A stretch of DNA of 64,000 nt from JAKFWF01 sp031374115 (GCA_031374115.1 JANMNO010000058.1:1-64000), one strand, 5' to 3'. Positions 49,177 to 58,994 are shown, numbered from the stretch's first letter. The notes: generated by a model not told the origin, from the sequence alone. Numbers and translations: made by a program.

Positions 49177-50025
49177 TTACAGACCATAACGGGCCCAAAG
49201 GCTGCGGATCTCGATCGCCGATAACGCATCGTCCGCCAATGATAATTGTAGACCATTTACGCCGCCGCTGAAAGCTGTGGCGACTCGGGGCAGTCGCCGC
49301 AGCCGTCCGAGCAGTCCGCCACCGGGTCCCGCAACCATCCGAAGTTGCACCTTGTCGCCGTATAGCTCCTGCATTTTCGTGCGCATATCGCTAACGCCGT
49401 CGATCAGCCCCAACTCCAGTGCCTTCGGACCCGACCAGAACGCGCCCGAGAACAGCTCGCTATCCGCACCTTTGAGTTTCGCCGCGCGCCGATCCTTGAC
49501 CACCCCGATGAAGACGTCGTGAACGTCGCGCTGCAGGGCCTTCAGGCTTGCAATGTCCTCTGCCTTCTCCGGCAGAAATGGATCGAGCGAGCCCTTGTTA
49601 AGGCCCGACGTATAAACCCGCCGCTCGATACCAAGCTTCTCGATCGCTTTTTCGAAACCGAAGCCGGCCGAAACAACCCCGATCGAACCGACGATCGACG
49701 ATGCATCGGCGTAGATTTCGTCACCGGCGATCGCCAGATAATAGCCGCCAGAGGCTGCGACATCCTCGCAAAACACATAGACGCGCTTCTTGTTTTCATC
49801 GGCGAGTTGGCGGACGCGTTTGAAGATCAGGCTCGATTGCACGGGCGATCCACCGGGCGAGTTGATCGATATCGCAACGGCCGGCAACGCCGACATTTTG
49901 AATGCCTTCTCGATCTGGCCAGCAGTGTTGGGCAGCGACAACCCCGGTCGAAGGGGTGATGCCATGCCAATAGCTCCGGAAAATCGCAAAACTGGAATGA
50001 CATTCGATTTTGAGAACGGCCACAT
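49177..50025 (-). CDS. S49 family signal-peptide-peptidase-like serine protease
   Basis: SppA/SohB-like peptidase of 282 residues. The Ser nucleophile is in VAASGGYYLAIAGDEIYA and the paired Lys in the following segment (GFGFEKAIEKLG), after SINSPGGSPVQS. The ATG at 50025 is preferred over 50136. No clear transmembrane helix precedes the catalytic domain, so it may be cytosolic or peripheral. Same strand and adjacent to the small membrane protein and glyQ, likely one operon. Confidence 0.88.
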   Translation of the reverse strand: MWPFSKSNVIPVLRFSGAIGMASPLRPGLSLPNTAGQIEKAFKMSALPAVAISINSPGGSPVQSSLIFKRVRQLADENKKRVYVFCEDVAASGGYYLAIAGDEIYADASSIVGSIGVVSAGFGFEKAIEKLGIERRVYTSGLNKGSLDPFLPEKAEDIASLKALQRDVHDVFIGVVKDRRAAKLKGADSELFSGAFWSGPKALELGLIDGVSDMRTKMQELYGDKVQLRMVAGPGGGLLGRLRRLPRVATAFSGGVNGLQLSLADDALSAIEIRSLWARYGL

Positions 50026-50142
50026 AATCGAGAGCAACCTTAAGTGTGAGGAAAAGTGAGAGGTCGGGACAGGTGAGATGAGATTGGAGAGATAACCATC
50101 TTCGCACTCGTTCGCCAGGGCTTGTTGTGAGTGCAAAATTGC

Positions 50143-50766
50143 TCAACGGCGTGTGCCGAAAGCAAACCACACGGCAACCGCGATTAGAACCAGGGCCATG
50201 AAGCGCTTGACGTATGCGGACCGGTGCGGGTCATCCAGCAGCGGGCGCAGTCCTCCGGCCAAACCTACGATACCGGCGTGAATGAGCGTTGCGACGGCGA
50301 CATAGATCATCGACAGCACGATCGTTTGCTGCACCACTGGGCGTCCGAGCTCCACGAATGTCGGTAGGATTGCGACGTAGAAAACGGCCGCTTTCGGGTT
50401 GAGGAGGTTGGTGATCAGGCCGCGCCGAAACAGCTCAGTATAAGGCGATCCTGCCGCTGCCTTGGAGTTGCCGCCCGCATCGCCGCCCTGCCATGCGTCC
50501 CAAGCTAGCCAAAATAGATAAGCGATGCCGGCCCATCGCAGCAGTTCGTATAGCAAAGGTGCCGTCGCAATCAGAGCAGCCAATCCCAGAGCGGCGGCCA
50601 GGCCCACGAGCGCAAGGCCAAGCGTGATACCCACGACCAATGCAAAGCCAGCGCGGCGTCCTTCGGTCGCAGCGACCATGGCCAGATAAGTCATGTTCGG
50701 ACCCGGCGTAATTTCGATCGCCACGCACGTCGCAGCAAAGGCCAGAACAGTCTGCCACGTCATCAT
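50143..50766 (-). CDS. LysE/RhtB family amino-acid exporter
   Basis: A 207-residue inner-membrane exporter with about six helices. The family N-terminus TPGPNMTYL lies at the end of helix 1, and LITNLLNPKAAVFYVAILP is the conserved mid segment. The ATG at 50766 follows GAGGGGCCGGA. Substrate unknown; relatives export threonine, homoserine, lysine or leucine. Confidence 0.9.
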   Translation of the reverse strand: MMTWQTVLAFAATCVAIEITPGPNMTYLAMVAATEGRRAGFALVVGITLGLALVGLAAALGLAALIATAPLLYELLRWAGIAYLFWLAWDAWQGGDAGGNSKAAAGSPYTELFRRGLITNLLNPKAAVFYVAILPTFVELGRPVVQQTIVLSMIYVAVATLIHAGIVGLAGGLRPLLDDPHRSAYVKRFMALVLIAVAVWFAFGTRR

Positions 50767-50833
50767 TTCCGGCCCCTCGTCCTTCACAATTGGTTGTAAA
50801 AATCGGGCCGTAGCGTGCCCTTCAAAGTCTTCT

Positions 50834-51007
50834 CGAGGCGCGGGGCGCGTGCCCTACGTCATCATCACCGGTCAATGTTTGCAGCTTGGCGAAGGCGCTG
50901 GCGCATTCGTCTATTTCGACAAGCCGGCTGATCCAACCAAAGTCCTTCAAGCCGTCGAAGACATCTTCAAAGTTGAAGATCGCTATCTCGTGAGGGACAA
51001 CGCCTGA
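50834..51007 (+). pseudogene. C-terminal remnant of a response-regulator receiver domain
   Basis: About 57 codons matching the second half of a CheY-like domain: VPYVIITGQ (strand 4), then GAGAFVYFDKPADPTKVLQAV with the conserved DKP (strand 5 and last helix). The strand-3 Asp and everything before it are missing. It overlaps the convergent methyltransferase gene by 25 bp. Likely the leftover of a deleted regulator. Confidence 0.45.
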
Positions 51008-51762
51008 CCATCGCGCAAAATGGCTTGCAGCGGCGGCGTGAAGCCATGTCCGTCAGGCATGTGTAGGACAAGACCAGGCATCACGGTCAAAGGCGCACGG
51101 CTACCTTTGATACCATGCACGATTACGCGCACTGCGGCTTCGTCTTGCCTTGGATGAAGTGGAAGAACGATGACACTCCCAAACCTGCCTTTGAACGCCG
51201 TCAGGATTTCGCCAAGTGCATCGGCGCGATGGATCATCGCGGCGGTGCCGCCGGGCTTGGTCAGTCGCGCCATGACGCGCACCCAACATTCAAGACTACC
51301 CGCTGGCATGGCGTGCGATCGCGCTTTCAGTCCGTCTGGGGATGCGTTTCCGTTACCCTCGATCTGATAGGGCGGATTCGCCAAAGTATGATCGAAGCCT
51401 TCGGGCGCGAGTCCAAGCGAATCGGCTGGCAAATTCAGATCTGCTGTGATCACGCTAACGCGCTCGGCCATGCCATTGCGCGCGATATTCTGTTGGGCAA
51501 GCGCTGCCAGCGCCGGTTCGCGCTCCAATAGGACAACTTCGGCCTTCGGCAATCGCGCAGCGATACACAGTCCGGCAGTGCCCACGCCCGCCCCCAAATC
51601 GAGCACGCGTGCCTCCCCAGTATTCGCAATGGTCGCGGCTAATACCACTGCATCGAGGCCGGCCCGGTAACCCGAGCCCGGTTGCGAGACCTTGATTCGG
51701 CCGGCCAAGAACGCATCAAGTGTGACCTCGCCCTCTAACCGGGAGTGATCACCCTTGCTCAT
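50983..51762 (-). CDS. TrmN6/YfiC-type tRNA (adenine-N6)-methyltransferase
   Basis: SAM-dependent methyltransferase of 259 residues. Motif I VLDLGAGVGTAGLCIA is at about 53-68, and the adenine-N6 catalytic motif NPPYQ is near 130. The family methylates A37 of tRNA-Val in E. coli; the tRNA target here is inferred. Its start overlaps the DUF2007 gene by 14 bp. Confidence 0.87.
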   Translation of the reverse strand: MSKGDHSRLEGEVTLDAFLAGRIKVSQPGSGYRAGLDAVVLAATIANTGEARVLDLGAGVGTAGLCIAARLPKAEVVLLEREPALAALAQQNIARNGMAERVSVITADLNLPADSLGLAPEGFDHTLANPPYQIEGNGNASPDGLKARSHAMPAGSLECWVRVMARLTKPGGTAAMIHRADALGEILTAFKGRFGSVIVLPLHPRQDEAAVRVIVHGIKGSRAPLTVMPGLVLHMPDGHGFTPPLQAILRDGQALSLTR

Positions 51763-51982
51763 CGGAGCTCATCCATTTGCCAAGGTCGCTGTCGATCAGC
51801 ACGCGCCGGGCTTCGGCGAAATCATCGGAGGCAACCATCAATCGGCGCTGCAAAATTCCGATCGAGCCTTCCAAGACACTCATATTCTGGTCCATCAGCA
51901 CCGCATCGAGACCTGCATCGCGCAGCAGCACCTGCGCAAAGCCGAGCAAAACGGGATCGTTCGAGCGAATTATTTCGCGCAT
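51749..51982 (-). CDS. DUF2007 domain protein
   Basis: A 77-residue protein of the DUF2007 group, described as putative signal-transducing. It reads MREIIRSNDPVLLGFAQVLL, followed by AVLMDQNMSVLEGSIGI and a charged C-terminus. It overlaps the downstream methyltransferase start, an arrangement common in this order. The polyprenyl synthetase gene diverges from it. Confidence 0.8.
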   Translation of the reverse strand: MREIIRSNDPVLLGFAQVLLRDAGLDAVLMDQNMSVLEGSIGILQRRLMVASDDFAEARRVLIDSDLGKWMSSDEQG

Positions 51983-52089
51983 TGGCGGCGTTTAACCTTA
52001 TAGCTGCACAATGCCTCTGCGGCACTATGCCGGACAGGGCGATGTGATATTGACCGGTAGTGTAAAATCAAACCGAGACGAACGACAGG

Positions 52090-53115
52090 ATGGCACACGT
52101 GGGCCTAGCTGTAACTCTAGATGCACCGCGCGACGCGACTGAAAATCTCGCGCCCATTCTCGAGTTGGTTGCAGCCGACATGGCAGGCGTCAACAAGCTC
52201 ATCCTTGATCGTGCCATCTCCGATGTCGAGTTGATTCCGGAGCTGGCCCATCACCTGATCGATTCAGGCGGCAAGCGCTTGCGTCCGATGCTTACACTTG
52301 CGGCGGCCAAGCTGTGCAACTATGCAGGCGATGGCCACGTCAAACTCGCGGCCGCGGTAGAATTCATGCACACGGCGACGCTTCTGCACGACGACGTCGT
52401 CGACGAAAGCGACGTCAGGCGAGGCAAGCAGGCTGCACGATTGCTGTGGGGAAATCAGGCCAGCGTCCTGGTCGGTGACTTCCTGCTCGGCCACGCATTC
52501 CGCATGATGGTCGATGTCGGATCATTGAGCGCGCTCCGGATCTTGTCGAACGCCGCCGCCGTGATCGCCGAGGGCGAGGTCATGCAGTTGGCTGCAGCCA
52601 AGAACATTACAACGAGTGAACAAGATTATCTCGTCATCATCAATGCAAAGACTGCAGCACTATTTTCAGCGGCATCCGAAGTCGGCGCCGCGATCGCTAA
52701 TCGCCCCGAGGCCGAGCAGCAGGCGTTGCGCAGCTACGGCGCAGCTCTCGGCATCGCTTTTCAGCTGGTTGATGACGCGCTCGACTATGCCGGCGATAGC
52801 AGCAAGCTCGGAAAATCGATCGGTGATGATTTCCGGGAAGGCAAAATCACACTGCCGATCATCTTGTGCCAACGTCGTGGCACTGCCGAAGAACGCGCGT
52901 TTTGGGCACGCACGTTGACCGACGGCGAAATCGGGGAGGGCGACCTCGAACGCGCAATCTCATTGATGCGCCGCTACCATGCGATCGAAGCAACCTTCGA
53001 ACGCGCTCGCCATTACGGCGTCGTCGCCCGCGAAGCGCTTGGTGAATTCTGCGATAGCCCGCCTAAAAAGGCGTTGCTCGACGTGGTCGAGTTCTGCGTT
53101 TCACGCGCTCATTGA
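52090..53115 (+). CDS. ispB: polyprenyl (octaprenyl-type) diphosphate synthase
   Basis: Builds the isoprenoid side chain of ubiquinone from farnesyl or geranyl diphosphate and IPP. The first aspartate-rich motif is LLHDDVVDES and the second QLVDDALDYAGD; GGKRLRPML lies upstream of the first. At 341 residues it matches octaprenyl or decaprenyl synthases; chain length cannot be read reliably. It converges with ispE, so both isoprenoid genes lie side by side. Confidence 0.92.
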   Translation: MAHVGLAVTLDAPRDATENLAPILELVAADMAGVNKLILDRAISDVELIPELAHHLIDSGGKRLRPMLTLAAAKLCNYAGDGHVKLAAAVEFMHTATLLHDDVVDESDVRRGKQAARLLWGNQASVLVGDFLLGHAFRMMVDVGSLSALRILSNAAAVIAEGEVMQLAAAKNITTSEQDYLVIINAKTAALFSAASEVGAAIANRPEAEQQALRSYGAALGIAFQLVDDALDYAGDSSKLGKSIGDDFREGKITLPIILCQRRGTAEERAFWARTLTDGEIGEGDLERAISLMRRYHAIEATFERARHYGVVAREALGEFCDSPPKKALLDVVEFCVSRAH

Positions 53116-53121
53116 CGGCAA

Positions 53122-53976
53122 TTAAAGCGACCCGCCCAACGTCACCGCGCGCACCCACCAAGTCGGCTCCTGCTCGCTCAGAATGTGTGCCGCAATCGCT
53201 GGATTGTCGAATATTCCAAAACATGTCGGCCCACCGCCTGAAACCGCTGCATACCGGCATCCAGGAATGCCAAGCAGAGCGGTCTTGATCCCAGCTGCGA
53301 CCGGCATGACAGACAGCGCCGCCCGCTCTAGATTGTTGCCGCGGCTGGCCATGAAATCTATCGCGGACTGACCGGACGTTGGCGGTTGGGGTCTAGTTTC
53401 CCCGGCAAGCGGGAATACCGAAAGACTGCGAAACACTCGCGCCGTTTTGTCGGCCGGTGCCGCCACGAGCGGATTGACCAGAACCGCACCCAGCGAAGGC
53501 CACCCGCGCAGCGGCAACACGATTTCGCCGGTACCGGTCATCCAGGCGGTCTCGCTGACAAAGCATACCGGTACGTCGGCGCCGAGACCGGCGGCAATTT
53601 TCATCCAGTCGACCGCAACCGCATACTCCGGGTTGGCGCGACGCACCGCGCGCAGCACTGCGGCAGCATCGGCGGAGCCGCCACCGATGCCAGCTGCGAC
53701 CGGCAATTGCTTGTCCAAGTGTACGTGACCCAGCGTCAAGCGCGTTTCAGCTTCGGCCAGACGCCGAAGGGTAACAGCGACGAGATTTTCGCCCGCGAGT
53801 GTTGGGGCGAAGCGGCCATCGACGCTGACGCCGACAACTGCGCTGGTATCGAGAGACACGCTATCGCCAATGTTTGCGAACGCGACAAGGCTCGCCAATT
53901 CATGCAGGCCATCCGGACGGCGGCCAATCACCTCGAGCGTGAGGTTGACCTTTGCGCGCGCAACCTCGGTGATCAT
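53122..53976 (-). CDS. ispE: 4-diphosphocytidyl-2-C-methyl-D-erythritol kinase
   Basis: GHMP kinase of the MEP isoprenoid route, phosphorylating CDP-ME. Seen are the opening ARAKVNLTLEVIGRRPDGLHEL, the ATP-binding LPVAAGIGGGSADAAAVLRA and the C-terminal VSGGGPTCFGIF. At 284 residues it is full length. It starts 3 bp after the TPR-protein stop, so they are one unit. Confidence 0.94.
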   Translation of the reverse strand: MITEVARAKVNLTLEVIGRRPDGLHELASLVAFANIGDSVSLDTSAVVGVSVDGRFAPTLAGENLVAVTLRRLAEAETRLTLGHVHLDKQLPVAAGIGGGSADAAAVLRAVRRANPEYAVAVDWMKIAAGLGADVPVCFVSETAWMTGTGEIVLPLRGWPSLGAVLVNPLVAAPADKTARVFRSLSVFPLAGETRPQPPTSGQSAIDFMASRGNNLERAALSVMPVAAGIKTALLGIPGCRYAAVSGGGPTCFGIFDNPAIAAHILSEQEPTWWVRAVTLGGSL

Positions 53977-53979
53977 GTC

Positions 53980-55821
53980 TTACTGAAACGGACTGAACTG
54001 TTTGGACGGCACCAGCTTGGTTTCGACCCGCTTGCGCGGCTGTTCAGTGCGCACTTGACGCGACTTGGAAGCAGCCGGCACACGCTTCTCGGCGAGCCCC
54101 TGATCGAGCTTTCGCCGCGTGCGGTTGGCATCTTCCATCTCAGGCTTCAGCGTCAGCGATTGCTCCCATTGATAGCGCGCTTCGCGCTCACGCCCAACGC
54201 GCCACAAGGCATCACCGAGATGATCATTCAAAACTGGATCTTCGGGACGCAGCTCGACCGCTCGCTCGAGGAAGCGGACCGCTTCCTTGAAGTTGCCAAG
54301 CCGATAGTGGGCCCAGCCCAGGCTGTCGACGATATAGCCGTCATCGGGCTTGAGCCCCACAGCCTTTTCGATCAATCCCATGCCCTGCTTGAGGTTCTTG
54401 TTCTGATCGATCCACGAATAGCCGAGATAGTTCAGCACCATCGGCTGATCCGGATATAACAGCAGGGCACGTTGCAGATCGGCTTCGGCCAACTGCCACT
54501 TCTTCACACGCTCATAACTTGTGCCGCGCGAGTACCAGTATGACCAGTGCCGTTTTTCTGGCTTGGGAATAAGTGCGATCGCGCGTGTGTAATAGGCGAT
54601 GGCTTCGTCATAGCGCTTGCGCGCTCGCATGATCGAACCCAAAGCATCCAGCGGTTTGACGTCCGCGGGGTCGCGTTTGGCGACGGACTCCAAGAGCCCC
54701 TGCGCATCATCGACCCGATCGAGAAGGTTGAGATTGATAGCCTTACGAATATCGATCGAGGCGGCAAGTGGGGTGCCCTTGGGAATGCGATCATAGACCG
54801 CAATGGCGTTCTCGTAGTGTTTGGTGGTTTCTTGAACATTCGCCAGGGCTGCCAAAGCGAACGGGAAGTCTGGCCGCAAATACAATGCCATCTGCAGGTA
54901 GAGCGCGCCCAAAGCGACACCTCCCTCGCTCGTCAGCGCTTCGCCAAGCCCGTAGAAGACTTCCGCCATTCCGTCTTGCGCGCTACCGATCAAAAGCGGC
55001 AATTGCGCATTGGTTGCCAGTTGCTCACGCAAGGCAATCGCCATCGGATGTCCATCAGACGCACTGCGATCCATATGCTCCTTCAGGATCGTGCGCGCGA
55101 GCTTGAAGTCGTTGGAGTTGGCCGCGTGCTGGGTGTAGGCCAATGCCGTGCGCGGCGTGCGACTGTCGGTTTTGAAAATGCGCTCGTAATTGGACCGTGC
55201 CTCGGCCCGGCGTCCGCCGATATCGGCAATCAACGCACGATGATAGCGCATGTAGAACTGCGCCCATTCCGCCTGCTTCTGCACCTCGATCAACTGCAAA
55301 GCTTCGTCTGTTTTCGCCTGCGCCTGACGCGTCCAAGCCCGGGCAAGTGCACTGGTCAACTCACCGATGGGACCTGAATTAGCGGCGGTGAAGTGCTCGT
55401 CGGCCTGCTCCCACCGCTTCTGCTTGAATTCGACGAGCCCTAGAAACAGCCGGGTCATCCGATTTTGGTTTGAGGACTTCACGAGCTTCTTCGCCAAATC
55501 GGCCGACGTCGCGTAGTTGCCCTCGGTCAGTTCCATGAGGAACGCTTGCTCGATCAGGATTTCGCTTTCCGGATCGATCGTCAGCGCGCTGCGGTAATAA
55601 TCAGCCGCCGCCGCCGTGTCGTTGAGGCCACGCGCATGCCGCCCCGCCAAGTAACTACCCAGCAAGGAGGCCTCGTCTTTAGCGCCAGCAATCGCCGCCG
55701 CAGCGACCATCGGCGCCATAACCGCACCAAGAGCACAAGCAGCCAGCAACGTGCGAGAGAACCGTCCGGCGGCGCGCGAACCTAGCGTCCCTGGGGAGAA
55801 AACTCGGGAAAACCTGCGCAT
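53980..55821 (-). CDS. exported tetratricopeptide repeat protein
   Basis: A 613-residue protein with an N-terminal export signal (LLAACALGAVMAPMVAAAAI). It is filled with TPR-type helical repeats, for example LLGSYLAGRHARGLNDTAAA, YDEAIAYYTRAIALIP and VDSLGWAHYRLGNFKEAVRF near the C-terminus. A basic tail ends KLVPSKQFSPFQ. Periplasmic scaffold or outer-membrane assembly role is likely; no enzymatic motif. The ATG at 55821 follows GCGAGG. Commonly precedes ispE in relatives. Confidence 0.9.
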   Translation of the reverse strand: MRRFSRVFSPGTLGSRAAGRFSRTLLAACALGAVMAPMVAAAAIAGAKDEASLLGSYLAGRHARGLNDTAAAADYYRSALTIDPESEILIEQAFLMELTEGNYATSADLAKKLVKSSNQNRMTRLFLGLVEFKQKRWEQADEHFTAANSGPIGELTSALARAWTRQAQAKTDEALQLIEVQKQAEWAQFYMRYHRALIADIGGRRAEARSNYERIFKTDSRTPRTALAYTQHAANSNDFKLARTILKEHMDRSASDGHPMAIALREQLATNAQLPLLIGSAQDGMAEVFYGLGEALTSEGGVALGALYLQMALYLRPDFPFALAALANVQETTKHYENAIAVYDRIPKGTPLAASIDIRKAINLNLLDRVDDAQGLLESVAKRDPADVKPLDALGSIMRARKRYDEAIAYYTRAIALIPKPEKRHWSYWYSRGTSYERVKKWQLAEADLQRALLLYPDQPMVLNYLGYSWIDQNKNLKQGMGLIEKAVGLKPDDGYIVDSLGWAHYRLGNFKEAVRFLERAVELRPEDPVLNDHLGDALWRVGREREARYQWEQSLTLKPEMEDANRTRRKLDQGLAEKRVPAASKSRQVRTEQPRKRVETKLVPSKQFSPFQ

Positions 55822-55953
55822 CGCACCTCGCTTGCGCGGACAATCATCCGCTGGTGATTCATTAACACATATTAATCTAGCAAAGAGACGCATCGTTTGG
55901 CGACTCTAAGGCCGCCTTTTCACGAAGTTCGAGCGGTAAAACTTAGTCTGTCG

Positions 55954-56928
55954 TCAGACCTTCGGTGTATGCCCGTCCAACACCTGCGCAAACGCTCGGC
56001 CGTCAATGTTTCCGCCGCACAAAATTACGCCAGCGGTTTTTGCCTGCAGATCGGCTTTGTCCCGGATCAGACCGGCTAACGGTGCCGCACCTGCGCCTTC
56101 CGCCAGATTGTGCGTATCAGTATAATAGAAACGGATCGCGTCGGCGATGTCTTCTTCACTCAGGCGCAGAACCTTTTTGACGCCTTTCTGGATAATCGCG
56201 AACGCCTCGGGGCTCGGCACCCGCACGGCCATTCCATCGGCGAAAGTGGACGCGCTGTTGGTCGCGATCACCGCTCCTGCCGCAAGAGAAAGGGCGTAAG
56301 CGGGCGCCGCCTCGGCAACGACACCGACAACTTCGGTATCCAGTCCAAGCAAATCGCGAACGGTGATCACACCGCAGATGCCAGACCCCAGACCAATTGG
56401 CACGTAGACGCGCTCCAGCGCTGGCGCTGCCCTAAAAAATTCGAGCGCATATGTCGCAACCCCGAGAACCAGGCTGCGATCGAACGAGGGCACGAAATGC
56501 AAGTTTCGGGTGACGGCAAGCTCAGCAGCGTATGCCTTGGCCGCGTCAAAATCACTGCCATGAGTAATCAATTCCGCGCCGAACGCTCGCATCGCCGCAT
56601 TCTTTTCACGAGAGTTGCCCTCGGGCACCACGATCACCGCCTTGATCCCAGCTCGAACAGCGGCTACGGCGATCGATTGGCCATGGTTGCCACGGGTTGC
56701 TGAGATGACCCCGGCAACGTCAGGTCGCATGCGTTTCAGCATATCCATGTAGACGATGCCGCCGCGTACCTTGAAGGCCCCCGTCGGCGTGTGGTTTTCG
56801 TGCTTGACCCAAACATCGACGCCCGTGCGCTGACGCAGTAGCGGCCAAGCATATTGCGGCGTCGGTGGCATGATGGTGTGGACGAGATCGGCAGCGGCTT
56901 CGAGTTCCGCGAGACTGAACAAAGTCAT
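55954..56928 (-). CDS. PLP-dependent threonine/serine dehydratase family protein
   Basis: Fold-type II enzyme with the PLP Lys in TGAFKVRGG (about residue 52), SATRGNHGQSIAVAA and the glycine-rich loop PIGLGSGICGV. It ends CGGNIDGRAFAQVL. It has 324 residues and no ACT regulatory domain, so it is a catabolic-type threonine dehydratase or a related hydroxyamino-acid dehydratase. Substrate is not certain. Confidence 0.88.
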   Translation of the reverse strand: MTLFSLAELEAAADLVHTIMPPTPQYAWPLLRQRTGVDVWVKHENHTPTGAFKVRGGIVYMDMLKRMRPDVAGVISATRGNHGQSIAVAAVRAGIKAVIVVPEGNSREKNAAMRAFGAELITHGSDFDAAKAYAAELAVTRNLHFVPSFDRSLVLGVATYALEFFRAAPALERVYVPIGLGSGICGVITVRDLLGLDTEVVGVVAEAAPAYALSLAAGAVIATNSASTFADGMAVRVPSPEAFAIIQKGVKKVLRLSEEDIADAIRFYYTDTHNLAEGAGAAPLAGLIRDKADLQAKTAGVILCGGNIDGRAFAQVLDGHTPKV

Positions 56929-57066
56929 GAACCAACTCCAAAACCGGCGACACAAAGCACCCATTGCCTTATGCGAGGTTGGGCGGCATATCGCAACAGC
57001 TCAGCGCCACTGCGGACCGTCGGCTCTACGTCCGATGCAAAAAGCTCAGAAGACAAAATTGCCGAG

Positions 57067-58158
57067 ATGCCGAACCGATCAGACAACTCCGTCGATTTCT
57101 GGCGCGGAATTGCGCTAATCATGATCTTTATCGATCATGTGCCTGGTAACGCATACGGCAATTTCACGCTGCACAAAGTCGCGTTTTGCGACGCCGCCGA
57201 ACTGTTCGTCTTTCTGGCTGGATGGTCGATCAGTCACGCAACCGGCGGGCCTTTATCGCCACAATCGCCCGGCCGTGTCGTGATCCGATTACTGTCGCGC
57301 GCGATCGAAATCTACCGCGCCCAGCTTGTACTGACGGCAATCGCACTGGCCATGCTCGCCGCCACATCACTGTTGCGGAACAATCCGATCTTCCTGGAAT
57401 GGCATAACGCTGGACCAGCATTCTACGATCCCGTCCGCACAACCGTCGGATGGGTTTTGCTCACGCATCACCTATGGTTTTTCGATATTTTGCCCTTGTA
57501 CGTCGTCGTTTTGCTAATGGCGCCAGCGTTCGTTATTTTAGCGCGCAAGAACCGGATATTGGCGCTCGGTGCCTCGCTCATATTGTACGTTATCGTACTG
57601 GCGTGGAATCTGCAGTTGCCGACCTGGCCGGGAGACTCCGGCTGGTTTTTCAATCCGCTCGCGTGGCAACTGCTCCTGGTACTCGGGTTCCTGAGCGCGG
57701 AATGCGCTCAAGACAACGCGCGATTTCGAAAAATCGCTCATTCAGGCATCCCGGTCGCCGCGATTCTGGCGGCGATGTTCACCGCCCTCACCATCTACGG
57801 GTTTGATCCCGATCCCTTATCCGTGCCTCAGCCGAGATTTTTCTTTCTGATCGACAAAACCAACCTTTCACCCTCCCGAGTCATCAGTCTGTTGGCCCTC
57901 GTGATTGCCTTTTATCCAGTATTCCCAATCATTTCAGGATATCTCGGCAACGCCGGCAGCCGGATTTGCGGTCTCGGCAGAAACTCGTTGGCGGTGTTTG
58001 CCGTTGGTTCTTTGTTAAGCCTGTTTGCTCAACTTTTCCGCTTCATCGTGGGAGGTAATTTGACGGTTGACACATTTACGGTAATATTGGGGATTGTTGG
58101 AATGGGGGGAACCGCATGGTTCGTCGAATGGCGCACGCGCTCGCCAAGCTCTCGGTAG
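57067..58158 (+). CDS. opgC: OpgC family membrane acyltransferase
   Basis: Membrane protein that succinylates or otherwise acylates osmoregulated periplasmic glucans. About ten transmembrane helices are visible, beginning DFWRGIALIMIFIDHVPGNA, with the conserved His in helix 1. The typical PxxP...WHNAGPAF and LTHHLWFFDILPLYVV follow. It has 363 residues. Its last 43 bp overlap the next gene, an exported SGNH hydrolase, so the two are translationally coupled. Confidence 0.87.
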   Translation: MPNRSDNSVDFWRGIALIMIFIDHVPGNAYGNFTLHKVAFCDAAELFVFLAGWSISHATGGPLSPQSPGRVVIRLLSRAIEIYRAQLVLTAIALAMLAATSLLRNNPIFLEWHNAGPAFYDPVRTTVGWVLLTHHLWFFDILPLYVVVLLMAPAFVILARKNRILALGASLILYVIVLAWNLQLPTWPGDSGWFFNPLAWQLLLVLGFLSAECAQDNARFRKIAHSGIPVAAILAAMFTALTIYGFDPDPLSVPQPRFFFLIDKTNLSPSRVISLLALVIAFYPVFPIISGYLGNAGSRICGLGRNSLAVFAVGSLLSLFAQLFRFIVGGNLTVDTFTVILGIVGMGGTAWFVEWRTRSPSSR

Positions 58159-58988
58159 GTGTGTTTCTGGCGTGCCCGCTGACCGCGATGGCACAGCAGG
58201 TCACTGTCGCCATGGCGACACTCGATCAGCAGATTGCTACGCTCGCCAAGTCGCCCCCCTCCTATTCACGCGATTGCCGCATCACCGCACCTGCCCACGA
58301 GGGCCGAACCGCGCTGCGGCAGATGCGCCGTGCCCTCAAAGAACAGCGGGTGGTTAAAGTTCTGGCAGTCGGTTCGTCATCGACATCGGGTATCGGCGCA
58401 TCCTCGCCCTATGCCACTTACCCCGTGCGCCTCGAAGCTGATCTCGAAGGCTTGTTCAAGGGTATCGATGTCGACGTTGTCGCCCGTGGCGTTCCCGGCG
58501 AAGTGGGCCTCGGCGCCTGCTCGCGTATGAAGCGCGAAGTCGCCGACGTCCGTCCCGATCTCGTTGTCTGGCAGGTCGGCACCAACGACGCCATGGCGCG
58601 CGCGGATGTCGACGAGTTCAAGCTGAATCTAAGTAAGACGCTGCAGTGGTTGGCAAAGAACCATATCGACGTCGTGCTGATCGATCCGCAGTACATCGAA
58701 CGTTTGGCAGCCGACGCGCATTACGTGACGATGATCAAAGCAATCGAGGACGTTGCACGCCAGGAGCGTGTATTGCTGGTCCATCGTTTTAGTGCGATGG
58801 CTGATCTGTCGAAACAAAAAGGCGAACAGTCGATCCTCGCCAGCGATCGCTTCCATCTGAATGACTTGGGCTATCGGTGCATGGCCGAATACGCGGCCGG
58901 CGCAATCGTTGCTGGAATCATACAGGCACAATCGGACTCAGCTGTGCCCGTCGGTCCGCACCGCGCACCACCGGCACAACAACATTAG
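58116..58988 (+). CDS. exported SGNH/GDSL hydrolase
   Basis: A 290-residue hydrolase with a signal peptide (LAKLSVGVFLACPLTAMA) ending near residue 26. The SGNH blocks are recognisable: VLAVGSSSTSGIGA (nucleophile Ser), VARGVPGEVG, VVWQVGTNDAM (Asn block) and the late SDRFHLNDLGY (Asp/His). It overlaps opgC, which suggests that it adds or removes acyl groups on the same periplasmic glucan. That pairing is inference. Confidence 0.85.
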   Translation: MVRRMAHALAKLSVGVFLACPLTAMAQQVTVAMATLDQQIATLAKSPPSYSRDCRITAPAHEGRTALRQMRRALKEQRVVKVLAVGSSSTSGIGASSPYATYPVRLEADLEGLFKGIDVDVVARGVPGEVGLGACSRMKREVADVRPDLVVWQVGTNDAMARADVDEFKLNLSKTLQWLAKNHIDVVLIDPQYIERLAADAHYVTMIKAIEDVARQERVLLVHRFSAMADLSKQKGEQSILASDRFHLNDLGYRCMAEYAAGAIVAGIIQAQSDSAVPVGPHRAPPAQQH

Positions 58989-58994
58989 CTGCCG

